From: BJGV01 sp964013575
GTDB lineage: Bacteria; Pseudomonadota; Gammaproteobacteria; Burkholderiales; Nitrosomonadaceae
Reading direction: 5' to 3'
Assembly (NCBI GenBank): GCA_964013575.1
Contig: CAXGWP010000023.1
Location: forward strand, 1-22,635
Length of the DNA: 22,635 bases
Shown: positions 1-7,922 of the stretch, piece after piece
Layout: each line of letters starts with the position of its first letter
Position numbering within the stretch: position 1 is the first letter of the stretch
Notes under the pieces: generated by a model
Databases searched by the model: none
Told to the model about the DNA's origin: nothing
The model's input: only the letters and a program-made list of their open reading frames with translations
Program-made: the position numbers and the translations under genes

Positions 1-501
1 GGTCTTCTATCTGATAGCGATCATATATTAGAAGTGGCCCTAGTAATAACAGATGCTCAATTAAATATAATGGCTGAAGCACCTGTTCTTGTAGTACATC
101 AATCAGATACAGTGCTTAACAACATGGATAAATGGAATACATCTACCCATTCCAAATCTGGCCTAATTGATAAAGTAAAAGCATCTAAACTCAACGAGAG
201 TGAAGTTGAAGAAAATATGCTTGTGTTTTTGCAAAAATATGTTCCACCAAACATGTCTCCAATGTGTGGTAATACTATCTGCCAAGACCGTCGCTTTCTA
301 GCCCGTACAATGCCAAAACTAGAAGCATATTTTCATTACCGAAATCTGGATGTAAGTACGCTAAAAGAATTAGTTAAACGATGGAAACCAGAAATTCTTT
401 CAGGGTTTACTAAACAAGGTAAGCATGAGGCTCTATCAGATATTTATGATTCTATTGCAGAATTAAAATACTACCGAGAATATTTTCTTAGATCAGAATA
501 A
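1..501 (+). CDS. orn: Oligoribonuclease, 3' part (5' end outside the window)
   Basis: This is the C-terminal portion of oligoribonuclease, the DEDDh 3'-to-5' exonuclease that degrades 2-5 nt RNA fragments to mononucleotides in the cytoplasm. Reading frame 1 is open from base 1, and its first residues (GLLSDSDHILEVALVITDAQLN) align by memory with the E. coli region just after the first catalytic DxE. The GTG at 34 is therefore an internal valine codon and not a start. Visible family blocks are CGNTICQDRRFL (third acidic residue), YFHYRNLDVSTLKEL, RWKPEIL and KQGKHEALSDI, which supplies the catalytic His and the last Asp. The first motif, with the first Asp and Glu, lies upstream of the window. 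The C-terminus ELKYYREYF is complete. The gene converges on pgi with only 6 bases between the stop codons and no obvious terminator hairpin. Confidence 0.95.
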   Translation, partial: GLLSDSDHILEVALVITDAQLNIMAEAPVLVVHQSDTVLNNMDKWNTSTHSKSGLIDKVKASKLNESEVEENMLVFLQKYVPPNMSPMCGNTICQDRRFLARTMPKLEAYFHYRNLDVSTLKELVKRWKPEILSGFTKQGKHEALSDIYDSIAELKYYREYFLRSE

Positions 502-507
502 ATCTCT

Positions 508-2154
508 CTATCGGACTTCTTTAAAATAATTAATAAGACCATTTGTAGAAGAATCATGAGAGTCTATTTTCATTTCGTCTTTCAATTCACCCAAAATTTT
601 TTCTGCAAGCTGTTTGCCACGTTCAACACCCCATTGATCAAATGGATTTATATTCCAAATTACACTTTGAACAAATACTTTATGTTCATACAATGCAATA
701 AGAGATCCTAGTGTTTTAGGATCTAATTTCTTAAATAAAATTGATGTAGTCGGTCGCCCTCCAGGACAAATTTTATGCGGAATTATTCTTTCATATGAGC
801 ACTCTCTGAATTTTTCATCTGACAACTCTGCTTCATACTCCCCATAGATATCACTTTCCTTCTTACCACACATCATTGCCTCGGTTTGAGCAATAAAATT
901 AGCTAGCAACAAATTATGCTGGTCATCTATCGGATAATGACTAATACATGGAGCTAAAAAATCTGCAGGAATAATTTGTGTCCCTTGATGTAATAATTGA
1001 TAAAAAGCATGCTGTCCATTTGTTCCTGACTCTCCCCATACTATAGCTCCTGTAGCATAATCCACTTCATTACCACAACTATCTACTTGTTTACCATTAC
1101 TTTCCATTTCTAATTGCTGCAGGTAGGCCGGAAAACGATGTAAAGATTGGTCATAAGGTAAAACTACATGAGATTTATTCCCGAAAAAGTTGATTTGCCA
1201 AACCCCAATGAGCCCCATTATAACTGGTAAATTTTTTTCCATAGGAGTAGCAATGAAATGCTTATCCATTTCTCTAGCTCCTTTAAGCAATGAATAAAAA
1301 TTTTCCATTCCAATACTAAGTGCAATGGGTAAACCAATTGCTGACCATAACGAATACCTTCCCCCTACCCAATCCCAAAATTTGAACATATTACTGACGT
1401 TAATCCCAAATTTCTCAACTTCAGTACGATTTGTAGAGACTGCAACGAAATGATGTTCAATATCTTTTTCACTACCACCTTTAGCTAAAAACCATCTGCG
1501 AGCCATACGTGCATTAGCCATAGTTTCTTGTGTAGTGAAAGACTTAGATGCAATAATAAATAACGTAGTTTCAGAATTTAAATTTTTTAAAACTGTTGAT
1601 ATCTGAGTCCCATCAATATTAGAAACAAAATGTGAAGAAATATGTTTTGCACTATAAGGTTCTAATGCTTCAGTAACCATTGTTGGACCCAAATTAGAAC
1701 CACCAATTCCAATATTTACAATATCAGTAAATACTTTCCCTGAGTAACCTTTTCGTTCTCCATTCCTAATAGAAGTTGTAAACGTATCCATCTTTGCTAA
1801 CACATTATGGACCTCAGGCATGATATCAATACCATTTATTATTAAGGATTCTTCTCTCCTTAATGCAAAATGTAGGGCTGTACAATCCTCAGAAAAATTT
1901 ACCTTCTTCCCACTAAATAGATCGGAAATTTTTCTCTCTAATCCTTGATGATTAGCAAGATCCAACAATAAATTAATTGTATCCTGACTGACCGGATGCT
2001 TTGAATAGTCTATTAAAATATCATTAAACTGCAAGGAGAAATGTTTAAACCTTTGAGGATCTTGAATAAATAATTCAAACAAATCCTGCTGTGCCATAAC
2101 TGACTGGTGAGCCTTTAGTGATAGCCATGCATTCGATGTTGTTAATATGGACAT
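508..2154 (-). CDS. pgi: Glucose-6-phosphate isomerase
   Basis: Cytoplasmic isomerase interconverting glucose 6-phosphate and fructose 6-phosphate. At 548 residues it is full length (E. coli, 549). Two SIS-type sugar-isomerase domains are visible. The phosphate-binding loop GIGGSNLGP lies near residues 149-157. Other conserved blocks are FWDWVGGRYSLWSAIGLP (about 259-276), MESNGKQVD (350-358), GESGTNGQHAFYQLLHQGT (374-392) and the C-terminal FDQWGVERGKQLAEKI. By comparison with the family the catalytic residues are Glu351, His382 and Lys514, and all are present. The loop has Asn where many relatives have Asp (GGSDLGP). That position varies in the family, so I do not read it as inactivation. 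The start at 2154 has no clear Shine-Dalgarno sequence. The gene appears monocistronic: the next minus-strand gene upstream ends 261 bases away. Confidence 0.97.
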   Translation of the reverse strand: MSILTTSNAWLSLKAHQSVMAQQDLFELFIQDPQRFKHFSLQFNDILIDYSKHPVSQDTINLLLDLANHQGLERKISDLFSGKKVNFSEDCTALHFALRREESLIINGIDIMPEVHNVLAKMDTFTTSIRNGERKGYSGKVFTDIVNIGIGGSNLGPTMVTEALEPYSAKHISSHFVSNIDGTQISTVLKNLNSETTLFIIASKSFTTQETMANARMARRWFLAKGGSEKDIEHHFVAVSTNRTEVEKFGINVSNMFKFWDWVGGRYSLWSAIGLPIALSIGMENFYSLLKGAREMDKHFIATPMEKNLPVIMGLIGVWQINFFGNKSHVVLPYDQSLHRFPAYLQQLEMESNGKQVDSCGNEVDYATGAIVWGESGTNGQHAFYQLLHQGTQIIPADFLAPCISHYPIDDQHNLLLANFIAQTEAMMCGKKESDIYGEYEAELSDEKFRECSYERIIPHKICPGGRPTTSILFKKLDPKTLGSLIALYEHKVFVQSVIWNINPFDQWGVERGKQLAEKILGELKDEMKIDSHDSSTNGLINYFKEVR

Positions 2155-2415
2155 TTTTTCGTACTTATTTTAGATAGTTATGCTGCAGATTAACTTATAT
2201 TAGCGATACCAATTCCTATATCGCATACAGATAATATTTATATATTCTTTCTAATATTTAAAATATCTGTAATACTTGTTCCCTCCTAGAGAATTTAGCT
2301 TTTAAACCTAGAATTCCTCATAAGAAAATTCTTAAAATAATTATGAAAAAATTTGTACGATAATTAATATAATTAATCACAAGATTAATCAAAAACACTA
2401 AACAAGAATATAAGG

Positions 2416-2859
2416 CTATCTTCCATAACGTAAAATATTCGAAACTAGTGTATTAAAAGTTTCTTTCTTTTGCTCCTCATCAGAATATTTTCCTTCTATA
2501 TTAGAGTTATTATCAGCTATTTCTTCACAGAAATCACAGTAGTTATGCCAGTCCTTATTGTAATTAGGTATATCTTCTTGGGGAACATGATGCCTGAATC
2601 CTTCAATTATACCCTGCATCGCAGATAACCTTTCACCTAAATATACATCTAAACTATCAGGCCAATTAATTGGTTCTGGGTAAACACCAGATAAAACTGA
2701 GTGTATATCGGACCGGAATCTCTCTACGGCAGATGCATGACGCTTACGATTATAAATTTCAAATATCCCAGCACAAATAAGGGCTAAAGCCATCAAAACA
2801 AAGGGCCATGCAGGGACTTCTGTAAAATATCCTGCTATTTGATTAAAAAATGTATCCAT
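2416..2859 (-). CDS. Small membrane-anchored protein of unknown function
   Basis: I do not recognise this 147-residue protein. Residues about 18-37 (WPFVLMALALICAGIFEIYN) form one hydrophobic segment followed by basic residues RKRH, which suggests a single N-terminal membrane anchor with a cytoplasmic C-terminal part. The soluble part is polar, with a conserved-looking SGVYPEPINWPDSLDVYL block and a CDFC pair near 108-111. I vaguely recall small beta- and gammaproteobacterial hypothetical proteins with a similar 'YP.P.NWP..ID.YL' block, but cannot name a family. An AAGAGA-like ribosome site lies about 7 bases before the ATG. The gene is divergent from aat across 189 bases and 261 bases from pgi, so it is probably transcribed alone. 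Codon use looks like its neighbours, so it is likely a real resident gene. Confidence 0.75.
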   Translation of the reverse strand: MDTFFNQIAGYFTEVPAWPFVLMALALICAGIFEIYNRKRHASAVERFRSDIHSVLSGVYPEPINWPDSLDVYLGERLSAMQGIIEGFRHHVPQEDIPNYNKDWHNYCDFCEEIADNNSNIEGKYSDEEQKKETFNTLVSNILRYGR

Positions 2860-3048
2860 ATTATTCTCTTATGATCTAGTTAATATTATTTAAACTTTCA
2901 TAAATCTAGCTGCAACTATATTTTCCTATAATTTTCTATTTTTTGCTTCTTTATTTCATGAAACTTTATATCATGTAACGGTCGCCAAGTTAAAAATAAT
3001 AGAATTCTAGGTAAAGTCAATATATTATTTTTTACTTTATAGAACATT

Positions 3049-3759
3049 ATGTCTTTTTGGCTAACAAATCATTCAATTTTTCCTCCTATAGAAGACGCCT
3101 TAATTGAGCCTAACGGCTTACTTGCTGCTGGTGGAGACCTTTCACCAGAACGCATCATGATGGCGTATCGTTGTGGTATTTTTCCTTGGTTTAATGAAAA
3201 TGATCCTATCTTATGGTGGAGCCCTGATCCACGTATGGTTTTATTTCCTAACGAGCTTAAGATTTCGCGCTCTTTACATAAAATTCTAAAGAAAAAGGAT
3301 TATGAAATCAGGGTTGATACTGCTTTTGAAGATGTTATAAATTCTTGCGCCGCACCAAGAAAAGAACAGCCGAGCACATGGATCCACTCTGATATGATTA
3401 CAGCCTATATAACCCTATATGAAATGGGACTAGCCCATTCAGTAGAAACCTGGATAGATGGCAAATTAGTAGGGGGACTATATGGTATTAGCCAAAGAAA
3501 GATATTTTTTGGTGAATCAATGTTTACAAAAGTTAATAATGCATCAAAAATTGCATTCTGCTTCCTAGTTAGGCAATTGAAAAATTGGGACTATAGTGTG
3601 ATTGATTGCCAAATGAGAACCTCTCACCTTGCCTCTTTTGGAGCACGAGAAATTCCAAGAAATAAGTTTCTTCGCATATTAAAGGAATCAGAAAAACATC
3701 CAAATCATATTGGAAAATGGAGTTTTAATAAAGATTTAATTAATAACTATCCTCATTAA
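3049..3759 (+). CDS. aat: Leucyl/phenylalanyl-tRNA-protein transferase
   Basis: Cytoplasmic N-end-rule enzyme that transfers Leu or Phe from aminoacyl-tRNA to N-terminal Arg or Lys of proteins, marking them for ClpS/ClpAP. At 236 residues it is full length (E. coli, 234). Family blocks appear in order: FPPIEDAL near the N-terminus, GLLAAGGDLSPERIMMAYRCGIFPWF (about 23-48), WWSPDPRMVLFP (56-67), STWIHSDMITAY (109-120), HSVETW, and the acyltransferase core LVGGLYGISQRKIFFGESMFTKVNNASKIAF (140-170), ending with the DCQMRTSHLASFGAREIPR block. The family often sits next to ate, the arginyl-tRNA transferase gene, in beta- and gammaproteobacteria. No ate lies beside it here. The gene stands alone, divergent from the small membrane protein and convergent with the TPR gene. 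Confidence 0.97.
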   Translation: MSFWLTNHSIFPPIEDALIEPNGLLAAGGDLSPERIMMAYRCGIFPWFNENDPILWWSPDPRMVLFPNELKISRSLHKILKKKDYEIRVDTAFEDVINSCAAPRKEQPSTWIHSDMITAYITLYEMGLAHSVETWIDGKLVGGLYGISQRKIFFGESMFTKVNNASKIAFCFLVRQLKNWDYSVIDCQMRTSHLASFGAREIPRNKFLRILKESEKHPNHIGKWSFNKDLINNYPH

Positions 3760-3940
3760 TATTACTTTATAAATTTTATGAGTAACACAAAATAACCTTT
3801 ATCTATAATAAGTCCTTTCACTCATGAATTGATAGACCAAATAGAATATTGTATTTTAAAAGCCATGCACACTCCCATACCTTAAGGGATAATTGAATCT
3901 AATTTTTACTTATATTAATTCTGAAAAATAACAATGAGAT

Positions 3941-4876
3941 TTAGCGTTCAATCGACCGAATTCTAGCAGCACGTTTTTCTGTTAAATTTGCCTCTTCAAT
4001 TTGATTGGTTTTTCGTTGTAACCACGCTAAATTTTCTAAACCAATAGCAACATCAGGATGATCATCACCAAGAGATTTTTCCCAAATTTCTAAGGCACGC
4101 TTAAGAAGAGGTCTAGCCTGAGAATATAACATTTGTACAATATATACTGATGCCAAATTATTTAAACTTGTTGCAACAATTGGGTGCTCTACTCCAAGCT
4201 CTTTTTTAACAATTTTTAATGCCCGCTTATATAGAGATTCTGCTTTTTCGTATTTTTCTTTTTTCTCGTATATTAAAGCTAACCCATTTAGACTTGTAGC
4301 AATACTTATATGATCTAACCCATAAGTCTTCTCATTAATCTCCACTGCTCTCTTATAAAGGCGCTCAGCTAATTTAAATTTATCTGTTGATACATAAAGT
4401 GAAGCTAAGTTATTTAGACTCATAGCTACATCAGAATGGTCTGACCCAAGTATTCTTTCTTTAATACTAATTGCACGTTTATGAAAAATTTCTGCTTCTT
4501 CATGCCTCCCCTGCGCATGAGAAAGTAATGCAAGATTGTTAAAATTCATAGCAACATCAATATGATTTATACCAAGAGATTTTTTATTAATTGAAAGAGC
4601 TCTCTTCAAAAGAGGCTTTGCCATAGCATACTTCCCTTGTACACGGTATACTTCTGCAAGATTATTTAAACTTGCAGCAACATTAGAATGACTTAAACCA
4701 AAATTTCTTTCTGCAGTTTCCAGGGCAGTTTTAGCTACAATAATTGCACTAGCATAATCTCCCTGAAAATATAATTTCTCCAATTTTTCATTAAGAGAAT
4801 TTAATTCTGATCCTGCATAAACAGATACACTAGAAGAAAAAAAAGTAATAACAAATAAAATATTTAATATTTTCAT
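3941..4876 (-). CDS. Exported tetratricopeptide-repeat protein (kinesin light chain-type repeats)
   Basis: A 311-residue protein with a classical signal peptide (Met-Lys-Ile, hydrophobic core ILFVITFFSSS, likely cleavage after Ala21 in SVYA-GS), so the mature protein is probably periplasmic or secreted. The rest is a TPR solenoid of the 42-residue kinesin-light-chain type. The diagnostic 'LG..H..VA.SLNNLA.LY' segment recurs with exact 42-residue spacing, its His falling at about 63, 105, 147, 189, 231 and 273. That gives six recognisable units plus a degenerate first helix pair at residues 24-58. Such repeats bind peptides or scaffold complexes, and no catalytic domain is attached, so the partner is unknown. 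The gene is divergent from pyrD across 175 bases and convergent with aat, and probably monocistronic. The repeat class is clear and the biological role is not. Confidence 0.9.
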   Translation of the reverse strand: MKILNILFVITFFSSSVSVYAGSELNSLNEKLEKLYFQGDYASAIIVAKTALETAERNFGLSHSNVAASLNNLAEVYRVQGKYAMAKPLLKRALSINKKSLGINHIDVAMNFNNLALLSHAQGRHEEAEIFHKRAISIKERILGSDHSDVAMSLNNLASLYVSTDKFKLAERLYKRAVEINEKTYGLDHISIATSLNGLALIYEKKEKYEKAESLYKRALKIVKKELGVEHPIVATSLNNLASVYIVQMLYSQARPLLKRALEIWEKSLGDDHPDVAIGLENLAWLQRKTNQIEEANLTEKRAARIRSIER

Positions 4877-5038
4877 AAATAACTTTCTTTAATTAGATAA
4901 AATAATCAATATATATTTAAAATTAATTTTTACTGAATTTAAACTAATCATAATGTATCGTCTTAAAAAGAATTAACCTCTAATCTAATAATGCAAAAAT
5001 AAAATTAAAGTTCTAAATATTCAATCATCATTCAAGGT

Positions 5039-5044
5039 TATAAT
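5039..5044 (+). promoter_or_regulatory. Possible -10 box just before pyrD
   Basis: A perfect TATAAT ends 7 bases before the pyrD ATG at 5052. If used, transcription would begin at or within a few bases of the start codon and give a leaderless or nearly leaderless mRNA. No good -35 hexamer sits 16-18 bases upstream, and TATAAT is common by chance in DNA this AT-rich, so support is weak. Confidence 0.25.
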
Positions 5045-5051
5045 TAGAATT

Positions 5052-6062
5052 ATGCTTTATTCTTCACTACGACCACTACTTTTCAAATTAGATCCAGAAA
5101 TTACGCATAGAATAGCACTAAGCACACTAAAATATGCGTACAAATTAAAGCTATTTCATGAACAACCAATTGATTGTAAACATCATAAGATTATGGGGCT
5201 TGATTTCCCTAATCGCGTTGGATTAGCTGCAGGACTCGATAAAAATGGAGCACATATTAAGGAACTTGCCGCATTAGGATTTGGCTTTATTGAAATAGGA
5301 ACTGTCACACCCCGCCCTCAACCAGGAAATCCTAAACCACGCTTGTTTAGAATTACACAAGCTAACGCATTAATCAATCGATTAGGGTTCAATAATTCTG
5401 GCATAGATACCGTTTTGCAAAATATCAAAAATGCAAAATACCAAGGGATACTTGGGGTAAACATTGGTAAAAACATAGACACTCCAATCGAAAAAGCCTG
5501 TGATGATTATTTAAAATGTATGAGAAAAATATATTTCTGTGCTAGCTATATTGTAGTAAATATTTCTTCACCAAATACTCCAGGCCTCCGAGAATTACAG
5601 AATAAGGAAGAACTTGATCTTTTATTAAATAAATTAAAATCTGAACAAATAAGGCTTGCAGATATTCATGGAAAATATACACCTTTAGTTATAAAAATTG
5701 CTCCTGATCTTGAGTTAGCACAGATAACCTCAATTTCCATGTTGCTTATTAAATATAAAATCGATGGTATTATAGCTACAAACTCAACAATATCCCGTAA
5801 CAAAATTAATCATCTTCCGAGCTCATTAGAATCTGGAGGCCTAAGCGGGTCTCCACTTACAAAATTAGCAACCAATATTATCTATCAATTAAATAGTATA
5901 CTTCAGGGAGCCATACCTATAATCGGTGTAGGTGGCATTATGTGTTCATCTGATGTACAAGAAAAGCTAGATGCTGGAGCTAGTTTGGTACAAATATATA
6001 CTGGATTAATTTATCATGGGCCCCAACTAGTTCACGATGCTGTTAAGATAGCTTGCAAATAA
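5052..6062 (+). CDS. pyrD: Dihydroorotate dehydrogenase (quinone), class 2
   Basis: FMN enzyme of pyrimidine biosynthesis that oxidises dihydroorotate to orotate and passes electrons to ubiquinone at the inner membrane. At 336 residues it matches the E. coli length. The N-terminal helices (about 1-40, LRPLLFKLDPEITHRIAL) are the membrane-associated extension typical of class 2. Barrel motifs follow: NRVGLAAGLDKNGAHI (54-69), FIEIGTVTPRPQPGNPKPRLFR (79-100), the INRLGFNNSG loop, VNISSPNTPGLREL (169-182) with catalytic Ser173, KIAPDL, DGIIATNSTI, GGLSGSPLT and the FMN-phosphate segment IIGVGGI...GASLVQIYTGLIYHGP. It is the first gene of a tight plus-strand cluster, with rsxB starting 19 bases after its stop. 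AAGG at 5034-5037 is rather far from the ATG to act as a ribosome site. Confidence 0.98.
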   Translation: MLYSSLRPLLFKLDPEITHRIALSTLKYAYKLKLFHEQPIDCKHHKIMGLDFPNRVGLAAGLDKNGAHIKELAALGFGFIEIGTVTPRPQPGNPKPRLFRITQANALINRLGFNNSGIDTVLQNIKNAKYQGILGVNIGKNIDTPIEKACDDYLKCMRKIYFCASYIVVNISSPNTPGLRELQNKEELDLLLNKLKSEQIRLADIHGKYTPLVIKIAPDLELAQITSISMLLIKYKIDGIIATNSTISRNKINHLPSSLESGGLSGSPLTKLATNIIYQLNSILQGAIPIIGVGGIMCSSDVQEKLDAGASLVQIYTGLIYHGPQLVHDAVKIACK

Positions 6063-6081
6063 ATATTATAGCCTTCCAAAG

Positions 6082-6732
6082 ATGCTAACTGAGAAAATTA
6101 ATTCATTACTACCACAAACTCAGTGCGGGAAATGTGGATTTGCAGGATGCAAGCCATATGCCGAAGCAATCGCAGAAGGACTTGCAGACATCAATCAATG
6201 CCCACCTGGCAATGATAAAGGCATACAAAAGCTAGCTAACTTATTAGGGGTGAAACCTAAACCATTAAATACTGCACATGGGTCACCAAAACCTGAATCA
6301 ATAGCCTTCATAGATGAAGAAATTTGTATAGGGTGTACTTTCTGCATCCAGGCATGTCCAGTAGATGCTATTGTTGGAGCACCTAAAAAATTACATACTG
6401 TAATATATTCAGAATGCACTGGGTGTGAACTATGTGTGGCCCCATGTCCAGTTGATTGTATAATAATAAAACCAGTTAAGAATAATTCTAGAGATAGAAT
6501 TAATGGTACATCTAGAATAAGCAATAAAGACATTAAATTTACGAATAATCTTAAAAAAAGAACGCCCAATTATTTACGAATGAGATATGAAAGAAGACTT
6601 GAAAGATTAGAGCGCGAAAGAAAAATTCTATCTAAGAAGTTTATAAAGCAAACGAAGAAAATTAACCTTTCTAGCTATATTGCAACTATAAAATCTAAAA
6701 AAAATACTAAGCAAGATAATAAAATCAAATAA
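6082..6732 (+). CDS. rsxB: RnfB/RsxB-like ferredoxin lacking a membrane helix
   Basis: A 216-residue iron-sulfur protein. The N-terminal Fe-S domain has CGKCGFAGC...C (Cys15, 18, 23, 40), as in the cytosolic domain of RnfB/RsxB. Two ferredoxin 4Fe-4S motifs follow: Cys82/85/88 with Cys92, and Cys112/115/118 with Cys122, each ending in CPVD. Residues about 130-216 are a strongly basic, Lys-rich tail. Unlike membrane RnfB, it begins directly at the Fe-S domain and has no hydrophobic N-terminal helix, and no other rnf genes flank it. It therefore probably acts as a soluble electron carrier. Annotation pipelines usually call this betaproteobacterial form RsxB. The partner enzyme cannot be deduced here; the adjacent nth encodes an Fe-S glycosylase. 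It lies 19 bases after pyrD and 44 bases before nth, so co-transcription is likely. Confidence 0.85.
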   Translation: MLTEKINSLLPQTQCGKCGFAGCKPYAEAIAEGLADINQCPPGNDKGIQKLANLLGVKPKPLNTAHGSPKPESIAFIDEEICIGCTFCIQACPVDAIVGAPKKLHTVIYSECTGCELCVAPCPVDCIIIKPVKNNSRDRINGTSRISNKDIKFTNNLKKRTPNYLRMRYERRLERLERERKILSKKFIKQTKKINLSSYIATIKSKKNTKQDNKIK

Positions 6733-6776
6733 CTAGTATTAGTTGCTTATATGGGCTATCTTTCCATGTATTACAT

Positions 6777-7442
6777 ATGAATTCATCTAAGCGATTTGAA
6801 ATATTTTCACGACTTAGGGCAGCAAATCCAGAACCAACTACTGAATTGGTTTATGGTTCTCCATTTGAATTATTAGTTGCAGTAATGCTATCTGCGCAAG
6901 CAACTGATAAGAGTGTAAATATTGCAACAAAATTATTATTTGAAGAAGCAAACACACCAGAAAACATTGTTTCTCTTGGAGAAATTAAATTACAAACATA
7001 TATCAAGCGTATTGGTTTATATAGGAATAAAGCCAAGAATATTGTAAAAACTTGTAATCTTCTCGTACAAAACTTTAATAGTTGTGTTCCACAAACTATA
7101 GAAGAGCTTGAAAGCCTACCTGGCGTGGGCCACAAAACTGCAAATGTGATTCTAAATACCGCATTTGGCAAACCTACCATTGCAGTAGATACTCATATTT
7201 TCCGTGTTTCTAATCGAACTGGCTTAGCAGTTGGGAAGAATGTATCCGAAGTTGAATTAAAGCTTCTAAGATTTGTACCTAAGCAATTTCATCAGGATGC
7301 TCATCATTGGCTAATCTTACATGGAAGGTACGTATGTAAAGCACGAAAACCTGAATGTAGCAAATGTATTATTGAAGATATTTGCGATTTCAAAAAAAAA
7401 AATTTGACAATTAATACCCCAAATTTAAACCATATACCTTAA
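6777..7442 (+). CDS. nth: Endonuclease III (DNA glycosylase/AP lyase)
   Basis: Base-excision-repair enzyme that removes oxidised pyrimidines and cleaves the abasic site. At 221 residues it is slightly longer than E. coli Nth (211) through an extra C-terminal tail. The helix-hairpin-helix LPGVGHKTANVI (114-125) carries catalytic Lys120, and VDTHIFRV supplies Asp138. The [4Fe-4S] ligands Cys187, 194, 197 and 203 (C-x6-C-x2-C-x5-C) are all present, so the numbering matches E. coli exactly. The N-terminal SAQATDKSVN block is also conserved. It is the third gene of the pyrD cluster, and its stop codon is followed immediately by the ATG of the DUF1841 gene, implying translational coupling downstream. 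No clear Shine-Dalgarno sequence precedes its ATG. Confidence 0.98.
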   Translation: MNSSKRFEIFSRLRAANPEPTTELVYGSPFELLVAVMLSAQATDKSVNIATKLLFEEANTPENIVSLGEIKLQTYIKRIGLYRNKAKNIVKTCNLLVQNFNSCVPQTIEELESLPGVGHKTANVILNTAFGKPTIAVDTHIFRVSNRTGLAVGKNVSEVELKLLRFVPKQFHQDAHHWLILHGRYVCKARKPECSKCIIEDICDFKKKNLTINTPNLNHIP

Positions 7443-7862
7443 ATGTATAAATTATCTAGGTACCAATCTCGAAAATTCTTTTTTGATACTTGGCATAAGT
7501 ATCAGAATAAAGAATCACTCTCTGATATGGAGAAAATTACACTAAATGTCATTCTATTGCACCCAGAATACCATTTTATATTTAACAATACAGACAGTTA
7601 TCATGATAAAGACTTTCCTCCTGAAATGGGAAGCACTAACCCATTTCTACACATGAGCATGCATATTGCTATAAAAGAACAAGTTTCTATTGATCAACCT
7701 ACTGGAATTAAAAAGAGGTTCAATCGTTTACAAAAGAAAAATAATGATGAACATAAAACAACACACGAAATTATGGAATGCCTTGCCGAAATGCTATGGC
7801 AAGCTCAACGTAACCAGAGCGCTCCTGATGTATCAATTTACTTCGAATGCTTAGATAAATAA
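7443..7862 (+). CDS. DUF1841 family protein
   Basis: A 139-residue soluble protein that I recognise as DUF1841, a family of unknown function restricted, as far as I recall, mainly to beta- and gammaproteobacteria. The characteristic central block is NPFLHMSMHIAIKEQVSIDQP (about 65-85), with LHPEYHFIF before it and the helical HEIMECLAEMLWQAQR near the C-terminus. The several histidines (HMSMH, TTHEIME) could suggest metal binding, but that is only inference. The ATG abuts the nth stop with no gap, so translation is probably coupled. The family's usual position beside nth and the RsxB-like ferredoxin hints at a link with Fe-S or repair function, unproven. A perfect hairpin begins right at its stop codon. 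Confidence 0.88.
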   Translation: MYKLSRYQSRKFFFDTWHKYQNKESLSDMEKITLNVILLHPEYHFIFNNTDSYHDKDFPPEMGSTNPFLHMSMHIAIKEQVSIDQPTGIKKRFNRLQKKNNDEHKTTHEIMECLAEMLWQAQRNQSAPDVSIYFECLDK

Positions 7863-7892
7863 AATAATAGGGTACGAAAGTACCCTATTATT
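7863..7892. terminator. Bidirectional hairpin between DUF1841 and cytochrome c genes
   Basis: A perfect 13-bp stem, AATAATAGGGTAC with its exact complement, closed by a C-GAAA-G tetraloop (GNRA type) at 7876-7879. It begins immediately after the DUF1841 stop and lies between convergent genes. The stem's own AT-rich arms supply short U runs in either direction, and the minus-strand side continues T-rich, so it probably ends transcription both ways. On the plus strand the bases after the stem are CCCC and not a U tract. Confidence 0.8.
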
Positions 7893-7922
7893 CCCCGAAG
7901 CTAATATCAACCTTATAGTTCT

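Noticed and set aside
2220..2271. CAGATA...TATCTG dyad in the pgi upstream gap
   Set aside because: Six-base arms with a long AT-rich spacer; no promoter or regulator alignment supports it.
3760..3940. Terminator between the convergent aat and TPR genes
   Set aside because: I searched this 181-base gap and found only short, widely spaced dyads; nothing stable enough to call.
6195..6569. 124-codon minus-strand frame inside rsxB
   Set aside because: It is antisense to well-conserved ferredoxin motifs; its own sequence resembles no protein.
6766..6780. Four-codon mini-frame whose TGA overlaps the nth ATG
   Set aside because: It could in principle couple translation to nth, but it has no ribosome site and such frames are frequent by chance.
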